NCBI GenBank assembly: GCA_021029095.1
Contig: JAJOHG010000014.1
Coordinates: 558,001-622,000 of the forward strand
Origin: Phellopilus nigrolimitatus
Taxonomy: Eukaryota > Basidiomycota > Agaricomycetes > Hymenochaetales > Hymenochaetaceae
Length of the DNA: 64,000 bases
Direction: 5' to 3'
In this document: positions 37,217-49,077 of the stretch, one piece after another
How the letters are laid out: every line of letters begins with the position of its first letter
Position numbering within the stretch: position 1 is the first letter of the stretch
Translations under genes and position numbers: made by a program
Notes under the pieces: model-generated
Databases searched by the model: none
The model's input: only the letters and a program-made list of their open reading frames with translations
What the model was told of the DNA's origin: nothing

Positions 37217-38674
37217 TCAAGCACTGACAGACTGTCGAGATGACCTATTGACGCGAATGATCACATTCTCTACTCCTGATTTTTCAATATCAACGCGGTG
37301 AGATGCCAAGATTTTCCGACAGAAAGACAGCCTTATTCCACGAAGTTTTCGTCCATGATTCTGTAGACCCTTTCCACGTGTGTTGAGCATAGAAACTAGA
37401 TCCTTCACTTCGAAGTCGTCGCATGCCTCAAGCGAAAGGAACTCTAGCAAGGGCAATATGTTATGCATAACCGGGACCCGGTGGTCCAGTCTCAGTGCCT
37501 TCACGAACGCGCTGTCAATCGAGCAGTGGCTTAGCGAAAGGTTGGTAAGACTGGGAGTTAGCCTGAGGCAATCGAGCAGCTGAATATCGGTGAAACCAAT
37601 TTCCTTGATAGAAAGCTGCATCAGTGTGGGCCGGCAGCGCTTCAAGAATCGCCTGAGATGTGTCCATTGTCTCCGCGTTGGCGGAGGCCCCCTTAGACCC
37701 AATCGTCGGAGGTTTGGCGCGAAAAGAAGATCGAGAATCGGACCGACGTCGACCAACCAGTCCCAGGAGATGAATAGAAATGAGAGACTCGGCATAGGGA
37801 TCTCAGGAAGCATGATTTCTCTAGAGTACTCGCCTTGAGCAACGTCCAAGGTACATGACTCGAGCCATGGCAATTCTCGCAGCAGGTCAATAGATGTGCC
37901 TATTGACATTTGACCTTCTCCTTGAAGTTGCCACAAATCCAGGTGGGCGATTGATCTGAGAGAAGAGAACGCTTTAATGTCGAAGAATGTTTGTCTAAGG
38001 GATAGACACCGCAGTGAATCCGGTACGATGAGAGTCTGTGGCGTAATGCGTGTCCTCCCATTCGTGACATCGGCAGTGTCGCAGATGAACAGGTCGTCCA
38101 GCTTCGTCATGTCCTCCAAACGGAGATCGTCCAGCAGAAAGCGCGGGAAGACGCGTAAAAGCTTCCTTATCCGGTGCGCATGCGGAGCAAGAACTTCCAC
38201 TACTCGTTGAATGACCAACACATGGTCTTCGGTGATTTTCCAGGGCTGATAATCACTGGCAAGATGAAAATCGATTGATAACGGCCGTTGCCTGGACCTT
38301 TCCAACCACAATCTGCAGAGATCCACAATCCCTCCACCAAGTCCTTCGACCGGAGACGGAAGGTAAATTGTATCCCACAAAGCCGACTGTAATATGGCAC
38401 ATTCCCGCCACCAACTGCATACATGAGTTAGAAGCAAGGGACTCTCGTACGCCTTGAACGAGGGCACCGTCGGTAAAGTCAATAGAAATATTTCATAAAG
38501 AAGCTCAAAAGGTAGCTTGCGCAAAGAACATGTTTGAAGAGATGTGGTAATCTGGTCTTCGCAGAAGTCCGTGTCCATAAGTTTTCGTTTCCCTTTTCGA
38601 GGATTTGTCGGACACGCTGACACAATGGGCGAGAACACCGAATGGTGAGGAAGTCGATAGGTGTAGGTAGCCAC
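37217..38674 (-). CDS. F-box protein with LRR-like repeats, paralogue B
   Basis: Single exon, 485 residues. The F-box covers about residues 52-106 (LRKLPFELLYEIFLLTLP, LLLTHVCSWWRECAILQSALW), preceded by a basic stretch (RKGKRKLMD). LRR-like segments follow (LRCLSLRQTFFDIKAF, LTNLSLSHCSIDSAF). Compared with paralogue A it has a 45-residue longer N-terminus and no acidic tail. A second ATG at the MDTDFC position would give a shorter protein that still has the whole F-box. Function is inferred only from the fold: an SCF adaptor. Confidence 0.85.
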   Translation of the reverse strand: MATYTYRLPHHSVFSPIVSACPTNPRKGKRKLMDTDFCEDQITTSLQTCSLRKLPFELLYEIFLLTLPTVPSFKAYESPLLLTHVCSWWRECAILQSALWDTIYLPSPVEGLGGGIVDLCRLWLERSRQRPLSIDFHLASDYQPWKITEDHVLVIQRVVEVLAPHAHRIRKLLRVFPRFLLDDLRLEDMTKLDDLFICDTADVTNGRTRITPQTLIVPDSLRCLSLRQTFFDIKAFSSLRSIAHLDLWQLQGEGQMSIGTSIDLLRELPWLESCTLDVAQGEYSREIMLPEIPMPSLSFLFISWDWLVDVGPILDLLFAPNLRRLGLRGPPPTRRQWTHLRRFLKRCRPTLMQLSIKEIGFTDIQLLDCLRLTPSLTNLSLSHCSIDSAFVKALRLDHRVPVMHNILPLLEFLSLEACDDFEVKDLVSMLNTRGKGLQNHGRKLRGIRLSFCRKILASHRVDIEKSGVENVIIRVNRSSRQSVSA

Positions 38675-39940
38675 GGTGAAGGAAGAAGAATGCAGCTGTC
38701 GACAGAAAGTTATATCTGCAAAAGAAGGAGATGAGGAGAGAGCAAAGAAGAGAGGTCGAATGATGCATTCACCTTTGCAGGAGCTTACAATGCAATGGGC
38801 CGCAAACCGGTGACACGATCTTGCCGAGTTTGTACAGCAAGTGACTACAAGGACGCCTCACGCAAAACATTTGTCGCGCGCCACTAAGTACCCGTCGGTA
38901 AGGCTGGTATGTAGTTGTAGGTATGCGTATTCCCGGCTGCAGTCCAGCATTTTAAACCAGTAGGTCTCGTGGAGTTACGTCTGTTGCATTGGGTTCGCGG
39001 CGTGAATATCAAGTTGTCCACATTCGCGCTGAGAATAAGAAGAAACCTATTGGGATATTTCCTGTCTACCTTAAAAAATGTGATGCTCACTAGACTCGAA
39101 ATCTATATAATTGATTTATGTGGAGTTTTCAGCATGAAGCAAAAGAGACTGAACGTGCATACTGTACGATATGAGACTAGCGTGAGTCTCCGAACTGGCC
39201 GAGAAACCCCATGGAGCTCCGTGCCACACAAAGTAATTTTATCCAAAAAGACTGCAATATCAAACTGCCGTGCTAATATGCACGGAAACACCAGTCTTCA
39301 AAACAGGCTGATAATTCGGAAAGCTGGCATAAGGCGTTTTTGAATGTTGATGTCGGACGAGACGACCGTAGGAAAACAAGACGTCGGTGGCGCAGATCGA
39401 CGTGACTCCGGGACATATGCGAACCTAGCCCACACGCCACGCCTGGGTATTTTGATTTATTATCTGTGGAAATGTAAAGACTTATACATTTACATGTTAT
39501 TTTCTGCTTAGAAAAGGGGAGCGAAGGGAGGGAAAAGAAGGGGAGGGAAGGTGTGTGGCTGCATCTTTACAATTTCGTAAATACCAGGAAAAGGGCCAAG
39601 CAGAACTCTTACTTCAGCGCCCATTCGACCTAATTTTACGCTAGCTCGTGTACTTGGAAAGGCAGAATTCGGCCTATAGTTGATTAACTCGTGGCGCCGA
39701 GCGGGCCTAGCAATTGAGACGTAGAATTTCTGTAACGTAACAATACTCGGACTGCATGTCCATGTACATACGTATATGTATACATTCCCCCATTGAGCTG
39801 AAATTAAAGGTCCCTTGTTCGAGGCGAAACTCGAAGACCGGGTAAATAAGGATTCAGAACGGTGATGTCTCAAAAGCGGACGGTAAGAAAAGGAAGCTCG
39901 ATACATGATGAGCATTACTCGCCCACTTTCGCCAAATGCT
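38675..39940. other. Gene-free stretch between F-box genes
   Basis: 1.27 kb with short ORFs only. It should hold the promoter of paralogue B and the 3' flank of the third F-box gene. Nothing recognisable. Confidence 0.55.
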
Positions 39941-41803
39941 TCAATTCGACTTGATGCCCCACTTCCTTTGCAACATTGTCAAGCACGAGTCGCGCTCCTC
40001 AGAGAATTTTACGACCTCCCGCCTCTGTGACGTCGGTAGCTCTTCGATTACCACCGAGTACGGATACTGGCCAAGAAACACGAACGACAATCGAGGAAAG
40101 AGTTCGACATACTCTTCTGCTAAGTTCCGCATGTTCGCCTCATGCCAAATCTCCCAAGCATAATTCCTCCTTCTCTGCTGCGTTTCGAACTCTGTGTCTA
40201 ACGGCGGCAGAGAGTTGAGGTAGTTGTCGTCTTCTAAAGCAAGGTAGTCTTCTAAATCGTCGCCAGGTGGAAAAAGCCGGACTACGTAATATCCTAGAGA
40301 AATCTCGTCCCTACTGTCGCGCCATCCCTCGCACTGGTACGAGTCTCTGCTGAAGGCAAGAGATCGCAGTCGTTGGAGTCCCTTCAGTTCTTCCTGCAAC
40401 TCCTCATGGTCGATGAACCAATTGTGCCGCCACCCAGACTGTTCACCTGCGGAGAGCCACAACATCTCTAACGATGAGATCAAACTGATAGCAGAAAGTG
40501 CCTTGATGGAAATGCTTTCTGATCCAAAAACGAGATATAGGGCTTTCAAAGAGGAGAACTGGGGCGCTGAAATGACAGGTAGCAGCTGGTCCTCCAAAAT
40601 GCTCGCATGCATTGAGTACTTAAACGCCAGGTTCTCCAATTGAGGGTTTACCGCGATGAAGCCACAGTTAGCATCACTGGGACACCCATTGAAAATAAGC
40701 TTCGTCAAGTTGGGCATGTATCCGAGCTGCTTGAGATACTGACTTCCGACTTCGTCGATTTGTAAGTGTTGCAGCAGGCGCGAAGCCGTCCCATCCAGTG
40801 GAAGCAGTAAGCGCAGAAGTGGACTGTCATCATCTCCACTGGATACGCGGCAATGGTCGAGATGAAGTTTACGCAGGCGCGGAAACGTTGGAAATTCGTT
40901 GATCGGCGGAGGTGGAGCTGTCGTAAACGCTAGGCCCTCCAGAGCGAGGTCTTCGCAAGAAGGTGCAACGTGAAGGAGAATGGAGTAAATTAGGCGGCCA
41001 GTGAGTACTGGGCTTTCATTTCTTGAAATAAGCAAAAGCATTGAAACTGAAATACGGAGGGTTTGAATTCCCGACCAGCAATTCCCGTTTATTGCGTATG
41101 CTGAGCTGATACTGGCGTCATGAAGCTGCGTTATCGAGAACCTATCGATGCAAAGATGGCGTAAAGGTGAAGAGGACAACACTTGGACCAACATCGGGGG
41201 CATAGGTGTGAAATCGTTAAACTCCAGACATTCCAAATTGGTCAAAGAATAAGCCACCACGCACGAAAGGCTACTGAGCAAGAGGTGATACGTGCTCCAT
41301 GCCTTTCGCTTGAGATCTCTGACCTCCGGACCAGTATCCTCTGTGAGGGTGAGACCAGTAACTTCTGTGATGTATCTCCCTTCGCTAGCGACTGTGAGTC
41401 GGCGTACGCACGGGCCCAAAGGATATTGTATATGCTGTCCCCTGGAGCGCAATTCCCCTTCCTGGAGAAGAAGGTGTACCAGCATGATGGATCCCGGGCT
41501 GAACGTGAATCGGACACTCGCGAACTGCACGGAGCGTGCAAGCTGCCGACAGTCACGGTCTACTAAGGCCAGAGAGGCCAGATCGGCTGCGTCGAAGTAC
41601 TCGACAATGTCGGACAGCAACTCGAAAGGCAGCTTCTGTAAAGGTGGGTAATTCGATGAGACTGGGCGGCCCTCGTTAACCCGATCGAAAGCTAATGGTA
41701 GAGGTGGAGCTACATCTCGGGCGAACTCGTCCTTTCCGCCAGTGAAAGTCGGCATCAGAAGATTCAAGATCTGCGCCGGTTCGCTACGTTCTTCGTCAGT
41801 CAT
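39941..41803 (-). CDS. F-box protein, unrelated to the neighbouring pair
   Basis: Single exon, 620 residues. The F-box lies at about residues 55-98 (LQKLPFELLSDIVEYFDAADLA, LALVDRDCRQLARSVQF), the shorter Agaricomycete type. Irregular LRR-like segments follow (LRKLHLDHCRVSSGDDD, LTKLIFNGCPSDANC, LENLAFKYSMHA). The C-terminus (YPYSVVIEELPTSQRREVV) is typical of many large lineage-expanded basidiomycete F-box families. No substrate can be suggested. The gene is divergent to HAT1 with 215 bp between starts. Confidence 0.82.
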   Translation of the reverse strand: MTDEERSEPAQILNLLMPTFTGGKDEFARDVAPPLPLAFDRVNEGRPVSSNYPPLQKLPFELLSDIVEYFDAADLASLALVDRDCRQLARSVQFASVRFTFSPGSIMLVHLLLQEGELRSRGQHIQYPLGPCVRRLTVASEGRYITEVTGLTLTEDTGPEVRDLKRKAWSTYHLLLSSLSCVVAYSLTNLECLEFNDFTPMPPMLVQVLSSSPLRHLCIDRFSITQLHDASISSAYAINGNCWSGIQTLRISVSMLLLISRNESPVLTGRLIYSILLHVAPSCEDLALEGLAFTTAPPPPINEFPTFPRLRKLHLDHCRVSSGDDDSPLLRLLLPLDGTASRLLQHLQIDEVGSQYLKQLGYMPNLTKLIFNGCPSDANCGFIAVNPQLENLAFKYSMHASILEDQLLPVISAPQFSSLKALYLVFGSESISIKALSAISLISSLEMLWLSAGEQSGWRHNWFIDHEELQEELKGLQRLRSLAFSRDSYQCEGWRDSRDEISLGYYVVRLFPPGDDLEDYLALEDDNYLNSLPPLDTEFETQQRRRNYAWEIWHEANMRNLAEEYVELFPRLSFVFLGQYPYSVVIEELPTSQRREVVKFSEERDSCLTMLQRKWGIKSN

Positions 41804-42018
41804 TTTTTTTAGAGTAAAATCAAATAGAATAAAGTGTTTGTGTATCGTGTCTGTGAGATCAAACTCAGCGATAGTAATCGGTGTACGAGTTCAAGTCAGT
41901 TTTGGAAGGTGGCCGACGCGCCTCAGACGCGTCCGGTTCGTTGTGACAGGAAACGTTCAACTGGAGTTTTCGTGGCTCTCGCTCTGCTCTCCTTCAGTCA
42001 TACCACAAATCATATACG

Positions 42019-43810
42019 ATGGACTGGACTGCAGACTCGAACAAGGCTCTGAAGCTGTCGCTTGGTGAGTACCGGTGAATATGGGAGGCTCTCAACGTAT
42101 AACGTGGCTGCCAGTACGTGCACCGGAAGACAAGGCCATCCTGTCAGACGAGGAAGCATACGAGTTCCATCCTTCATTCACATATCCCGTAAGTAACACT
42201 TCTACTGCATCGAAGGAGCATGCTAGATTATATGCAGATATTTGGCGAGGAAGAGAAGATATATGGCTACCGCGACTTGGTTATTGATGTGAGCATGTAC
42301 CTCTTCGTTCAAGCATTCGGTCCTGATGGGTTTATTCAGTTAAGATTTTCCTCGGGCTCTCTTGCGCAATATTTGTCCGTCAGCTCTTCCGAAAGGTTAC
42401 CGTCAACGACAACAGTAGACGACGTGGAAGGGACGCTATACAAATTCATTCCCGCTGGTACGCTGGTCTGCTTCTGCCTGGTTCACGCGTTATCCATGGG
42501 CTCAGGACAAACGTGAAAGATTATTACAGGAAGGAAGAAGAATTCCTTGCACGCGTCGAAAAAGATGCGCTGAGCTTCAAGCCACTCGGCGAAAAAATAC
42601 ATTCGTACAAGCGCAAGAACGCATCCGGCGGCAAGGGGAAGGCCAAGGCGCTCGTGTCAAGCGACGACTTGGACGAGGAAAGCGATGGTGTTGTAACATT
42701 CGAGGTCTACCATGTGAGTATGTCCTGTAAGTGAGCTCTCATACTGTCTGACTTGGTCCCAAGGCAACATTTGCAACGCCTGGATTCCGCGAATATCACC
42801 GCAGGATGCAGTTGTTCATTCTCTTGTACATTGAAGCAGGCTCATACATAGAAGAAGACGACGAAAATTGGGAATTTGTCGTTCTGTGTGTTGTGTCTTC
42901 TTTCTTCCCTTTAATTAATTTCGCTGACCTAAGTCTTATAGATATGAAAAGCGAAGACGGCGCGACGCGTCGCGGACACCGACGTATCACTTCGTTGGCT
43001 ACTCTTCGTTGTACCCTTTCTACTGTTTCCCCGAGCGAGTGAGGATGCGCCTTAGGTGATTGCTATTCTTTACATTCTATTTCTATTTCCTTCCTGACTC
43101 ACATCTACCATCAAGTCAATTCGTCATTCTTCCTCCATACCAGCGCTCCGGCCATGGATGTGAGTCTTTTAACCTACCCCCTCCGATCTCCATATTGACT
43201 CTAAATCTTCACCTGTAGCTTCTCTGTACAACTCGATTTATCAGTACATCCTCAACGAGCCGCGCATCTCCGAGCTGACCTTAGAGGACCCGGCGGAGGC
43301 ATTCGAGGACCTGCGCGACCTGTGCGACCTGCGGATGCTCCTTGCGCACGCAGAGTTTATGGGCGAAGCGTTGGGCGAGCCGGGCGCTGCGCATATCATC
43401 AAGGGAAAGGGCAAACTAGGCCCGCCTACCGAGAAGGGCTGGATCGAGAAGTGGCGGCGGGACCTCAAAATCGCAGGGGTGCGCAGGCGTCTGTACCTGA
43501 TAACAAACCTACTCACTCATCTATACGGGTTTTCAGAGGCAATACCAACGGTTGATCGAGATGCTAATACTCAAACATGTGGAACCCTCTGACACAAAGG
43601 CCATGCGAGCATACAGGCTGCAAGTCAAAGAGCGACTGTATAAGTTCAACTACGTGAGCTCAATTGGTCTGTTTACTCTTAGTCGTGACTCACCCACTTC
43701 CTACACAGCAAATTTTGACTGAAATGACAAGGGAAGAGAGACTGGAGAAGCTGGAAGAGACATTCCAGAACGTTAAGGAGGGCTACCAAGCCATTTTGTC
43801 TGCGATATAA
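42019..43810 (+). CDS. HAT1: Histone acetyltransferase type B catalytic subunit Hat1
   Basis: Eleven exons (42019-42064, 42115-42188, 42238-42288, 42340-42457, 42520-42713, 42764-42885, 42942-43055, 43116-43159, 43219-43478, 43537-43653, 43709-43810) join in phase to 413 residues. Hat1 acetylates Lys5 and Lys12 of new histone H4 before chromatin assembly. Visible: ILSDEEAYEFHPSFTYP, IFGEEEKIYGYRDLVIDL, DDVEGTLYKFIPAD, FKPLGEKIHSYKR, YIEAGSYIEEDDENWEFVVLYEKR, then the acetyl-CoA site QFVILPPYQRSGHG (about residues 240-254) and ELTLEDPAE with the likely catalytic Glu. The exon 5 acceptor is GTGAAAG, chosen because only it keeps the frame. Insertions rich in Lys (ASGGKGKAKAL) are seen. It ends 187 bp from the convergent Dicer stop. 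Confidence 0.92.
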
Positions 43811-43997
43811 TTTATTCTGTTTGCTGTCGAAGTTTTATCGTTCTTTATTGCTTATTGCTTTCAGACGGCCTTCGGAGGAAAGAGTAGCTCATGTCTGATC
43901 TCTTAACAACGTAGTATATATTCAAAATTTATATTGGACTTATGGGTAGCAATGATAAGGGCTTGATGTTAACCCAGGCTAATTTTATTACAGCGAG

Positions 43998-46900
43998 CTA
44001 GATTACGAGCAATCCATTTCTGCACAAGGCGTTCAGATGAGCCAGTCGATCTATTAACAACAGAGCCTCAAACGACTCACCTATTTCACTCACGACCGAC
44101 GCCGGCGTGCACAGCAACATCTCTACCTCTTGACGTTCCAACTTGTCCAGATCGTCATCAAACACCTCCGGAACCTCGCCGCCTTCGTCACGAGCAACTT
44201 CCTCTAGGCGCACGCGCCCGGCAAGAGCGAAACCCGCCTCCGTCTCGGTGTCGAGGTCCCTCTCTCGGACGTCTCGCGGCGGTAGATCCGGCGCCGCCTC
44301 TTCTTCCTCCGCCCGCATGCAGTCGCAAATCCGGTGGAGCGCAAGCTCCGAAGTAGCATCGCTCAAGACGGCCTTCGCCTCTTCCGACGCAAGGCCCTTC
44401 GCGAGCGGCCTGTTGGCCGCGAAGATCGGCCCCGCGACGACACGGTCGTGAACAAGAACGACGACACTGTCTTTCCTGTCCACATCAGGGTTGCTCTGCA
44501 CCCTCCTGTAATTATTCTCCAACGTGAGTTCGCAATTTATAATATTTTTGCAACGTTGACAGACCTGAACCTAGCCTTGACGCATCCCGCCTTCGCGACC
44601 CACTCCAGAAGTCGAGTTACTGGGTCTCGAGGAATGTCGGGATGCAGAATCTCGAGGACCTCTTCCATCAGTTTCTCGATAATCGGCGCTACAAAGGGAT
44701 AATTGAAACCGCTATCCACAAATATCGCGCCCATCACACTCTCGAAGACATCGCCGAGCACCTTCGGAGGGTCATATCTCCAATCATTGATAGCGACGTC
44801 TTCGTACGAAGCTGCGCCGAGGAACACAACCTCCCTCGCGATCTCCTTGCTGAGTTCCACGTTATTTGCAAGCAGGTATTTATGCAGAGAAAGTCGCTTC
44901 ACGGCTAGCGCTGAGATGGTAGCGTTGCATATAGCTCGAGCGCGCGCCCACGTCAATTTTCCGGAATTCGCTTCGGGAAACTTATTGTAGAGGTATGTTG
45001 TAACCACGAGTTCGATCACAGCTGTAAGGCAAGAAGTCAGAAACCTGATTGACGGAAAGACGCGAGTAACTTTTACCGTCGCCCAGAAACTCCAGTCTCT
45101 GGTAACATGTGCCCTCCAATGAGTCAAAGGAAGCATGCTTCACCGCCTCAACCAGAAGATCCCCGTTTCGGAACTTATATTGCAGGTCCTCCTGAAGGGC
45201 TTTGAAGAGCGCGGCAGGGGGACGGCCATCAGGCGTAGGATACCTCTCTGGCCAAGGCAAAGGTCCTCCAAAACACAGTCCGAGAGCATTGCCATTCCGA
45301 AGCGCTAGGTCAACCCCGCCCGCGATGTAGCTCGCGCCCAACGACGCCTCCATACAATCCTGCAGGCTCCGACGAGGAAATTGTCTACGAACAAGCTGCA
45401 CCTTCTCTGTGCCAACCTCGCATGCGCCTGCATCCTCAGGAGGCGGGAGGACGCACTGCCATGTGCGCTTGTGCCGATTCTCCCCGCTCAGGAAGCGTTC
45501 GAGGCCAACCTGCCGCGCGCGATCGAGTAGCAGCCGATTAGAAATGCTATTCTGCTTGAGCACGCTAAGCTGCCCTTCGTGCTTGTGCGGAAAGTGGTTG
45601 TACACGTACACGATGACCGATAGTTTGAGCACACTGTCGCCCATGGTTTCCAACCTCTGGTTGCTGAATCCTGCCATCGTGCAGGGAAGAGTGAGGGCCT
45701 CGACCATGAGCTCGTCCGGAATCGGCGGAAAGTTCAAGGCCTTCTGACAAGCTCTAGCACGGAAGACATCGCACACGCGTTGGCAAAGGGGGGCGAACAC
45801 CTGAAACGTCTGAACGGCCTCGTATGGTAGTGCGGTGCACCTGCAGTAGGACTGAGGAAGGAGAAAGGTTGATGATGAAGGTGCTTCGACGTCCTTCTGC
45901 ACAGTTATATTTCGTCGCTCATAGGATGCGAAAGGATATCGGGCCATAGACGAGACCTCCAAGATTGGTCCACCAGGTGGTTTTGGCACCTCCACTTCAT
46001 CAGAGTTTTTTGAATGGTATGGGGGGTACATATGCTCGAAATACTCCGCATAAGTAGTGTGTGTGTTTTCTGTCACAAACTCGGGCTTCGCATCCAGAGA
46101 CAGGTCCAGTCTGAATCGTTCCAAGAGTAAGGGCCTAGCAAATTTTTTCGCATTCATGAGGACGAGCCTGCCCTCGTCACGCTCACTAACGGCGCTCCAA
46201 TCATATGTCCCTCGTTCATCCGCCACCGCCCTCCGCATCGCTTCCCAATCGATTGCACCGGCGGTGTCCAGAGGAACCAAGAAACACGCGAGCGGCGATG
46301 CTATCGGGCTCGCGGTGACGCACCACCACAGCCCCATTTTCGTGAACTGTTCGAGGAGGTCGATGTTAAAATGCGCCGGATCCGTTGCCATCTGTGCCGG
46401 ATGCCCGTCGTAGCGTAGCCGCACCTGAGTCCCCCGGACGACGATGCTTACCTCCGGGAGGACACACCCGGCAACAAGCCCAGCGCACGTCCGGTCGTCC
46501 AACTGGACAGCATGTAAATACCACGGTGGCCCGGCCTTCCAGGGGATTGCCACGAAGACGTCCATCATCTTAGCGACGGCGCTGACCTTCGCTATGGGGC
46601 GGCCATCCGCATCCTCGATGACGTCGCCCTTCTTCGGCTTGACGGGCGAGAGATAGTCGTCGAAGACGCCCAGGCCGTGGAGGGCGCGGACGGCCGAAAA
46701 CGCCACGGCGCGCTTCGCCTCTTTCTTCGAATGCTTCTGTGGGCCATGGTAGACAAGCTGGTCGTTCGCGAGTGGCAGCGCGCGGGGAAGCTGTACGCTC
46801 GCACACTTATCTTTCATGTCGGTGTACTTTGGCTGCAGGGAAGACGTATATCTATCCCGCGGGATCAGGGCGCAGAGGTGGTCGAGCAGCGCGATAGCAG

Positions 46901-48868
46901 AATTGTAAGTCAAAGTAGCTCCTGTAGAAGGTATGACATAGTTTTCACGCTCGGCCAGGTCGCGCGGATCGTCTTGCTCGGGCTCTTGTTCGTTGTTTGA
47001 GGTATTGGTAGTGCTCGGAATGTTGGCGGTTTGGTACACCTTCTTCAGGTCAGGCTCGGTATTTCGGAACCCTTCATATCGTGTGAGATTGGTAGCATCG
47101 TTTTCATCGATCATCACGACGTAGGTAGACTTTTGCTGGCGGGCACGTCCTCGAGATTGCACATATCCGACCATGTGTCGTATCGAATCATACCTTATAA
47201 CTAATTCACAAGCCTGGTAGGAAGAGTTCAAGTTAAATGTAAATTTAAGATGGAAAGCTTGCTCACAGGGAAGTCTAAGCCTTCCTCCGCAACCGAAGTC
47301 GCAATCACTTGCAAAAAATCAATTGCTTGCTTGCAAGATCATTGAACGGCGCCCTTACATAAATTCAGCTCTCCAGACCTAAACGCCCTCACGACATCAT
47401 TCTGTTCCTTGAGAGTCATCCCTTTCAGGGTGTCGCTGGTGGCTCCGCCATCACCATGCCCCATCAGCTCATAGCATCGAATCCAGTCTTTGGTCGTGGC
47501 CACTCGACGAAGAACCCACGAGAGCGCAGTCGCCACCTGTCGTTGGTCGACGAAAATGATGCCTTGAAATGTCTCTGTTCGATACTTAACTAGAGTATTT
47601 ATGGCGGCACGAAGCTTCGGGGATAACCAATCCATGGGTAAGGGATCGATGTCTGAAGAAAGACAAGCCTCGAATGTAGATAATACTGAACGCAGTTTCT
47701 CGAGCTTGACTGCCGCCTGCTTCTCAGAATTCTGCTGGTCGGTCTCCTCGAGAATTTCTTCGGCCTGTGACGATCCTAATGTACCGAGGGAGATCTTAAG
47801 AGACCGTTCATAGTCATGACGGGAAAGTTCTTTCACCATGTCTGTGGCATTAGAAAATAGAAAATAGTCTGCACCCGCAGGCCCGACGGCACTAAAAGTG
47901 ACGTCGTACCGAACTTTCAAAGCTTTGATACCCAGTCCCGGAATGTCCAATAGCTCGCTTAATTGAAGATGCTCCCAGAGCGAGGGGTTATGGTATGTAA
48001 GGTAACACCCGAGCGGACTGGAATACTTGAGAATGACCTGAAGACATAGTAAATTTAAGTGTTTTGACTTTATCTCGATGAAAGGGATGAGCGTACTTCT
48101 ACAGGCTTATGAGAGTGGTGGTTCAGTTCTTCTGCATGATCACGCACACTAAGAATATTCGCAGATAAATTTCTCTGGAGTGTTGTGATCGACTTTACTG
48201 GGATTCTTCGGGTTCCAAATTGGCGAGGCGGTCATGCCAAACACCCTAGGTTTGTCCTGGCATATGAAGTAGTGGTCCGTCATGATCGTGTTATAGGGAT
48301 GCTGCTGCTGCGCGTGATGACATTCATCAAAGACCAGTAGCACGACCTAGTAGACAAAGAAAACAAGACATAAACACGTTAGAAACGGGACAAATGACAC
48401 ATTGAAACGCGACAGACTCGATCCATGCTCCAATAACCGTGCGTGAGCACGTTCTTGAAAATCTGAGCTAGGGCAGCTTTGGATGACAACTCGAGATATC
48501 ATATTAGCGGAGTGCGGTATACCTGTCATAACAAAGCAATCCGCCTGTGCGAACTCGGTCTGCCACTTGTTCCTGTCCCATTCGTCGACACCCATCGCGC
48601 CTTTGTAGCCGCGCACCGTGAGGGGTGTCTGCGCGGCGAGGAAATCGCGCTGCTGATCGACAAGTGGGACCTTGGGCACGAGGAAAATGGTCTTTTTTCC
48701 GTTCGAGGTGGGAAGGGCCATGGTCCACTTGATGAGCAGCGCGGCGATGAACGTCTTGCCGCTGCCGGTGTCGAGCGTCGCGATGACATTGGCGCGCCGG
48801 GCGCGGGCGAGGATTTCCTCCTGGTATGCGCGCGGGATGAGTTTGATGGCGTCCTCGACGTCGGCCAT
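43998..48868 (-). CDS. Dicer-like ribonuclease III (one-base frameshift in helicase)
   Basis: Minus-strand exons 48523-48868, 48418-48467, 48097-48346, 47359-48037, 47267-47307, 45077-47213, 44565-45021 and 43998-44505, about 1488 residues. Dicer cuts double-stranded RNA into small interfering RNAs. Domains in order: DExH helicase ([22 protein letters not shown]), helicase C ([23 protein letters not shown]), a dsRNA-binding/dimerisation domain (about 557-640), then RNase IIIa ([29 protein letters not shown]) and RNase IIIb ([28 protein letters not shown]), acidic residues intact. No clear PAZ domain. Exon 3 is 250 nt between two phase-0 junctions: one extra G near 48193 breaks the frame between NPSK and [10 protein letters not shown] last GT-AG intron (donor 44093, acceptor 44020) could give another C-terminus ending at 43969. 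Confidence 0.88.
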
Positions 48869-49077
48869 CGTGGTAGAGAATTACAATTAGAGTAGAGTAA
48901 TTTCAGAGACGCGACGAGGACATGGCGGTCACAAAGCGAGTTATATCAATCGCATATAGCTGTGTTACTGCGCTACTGCGTCTACTGCGATCTCAGTGCT
49001 GCGATCGACTACGCCGTAGACAAGCTCTTCACATAAAAAACGTATATCAGTCTCGCAATTGACTTCTGAACTGTGCT
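48869..49077. promoter_or_regulatory. Bidirectional Dicer/PLP2 promoter region
   Basis: The two start codons face away from each other across 209 bp, too short for fully separate promoters. No TATA or other defined element could be assigned. Confidence 0.5.
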
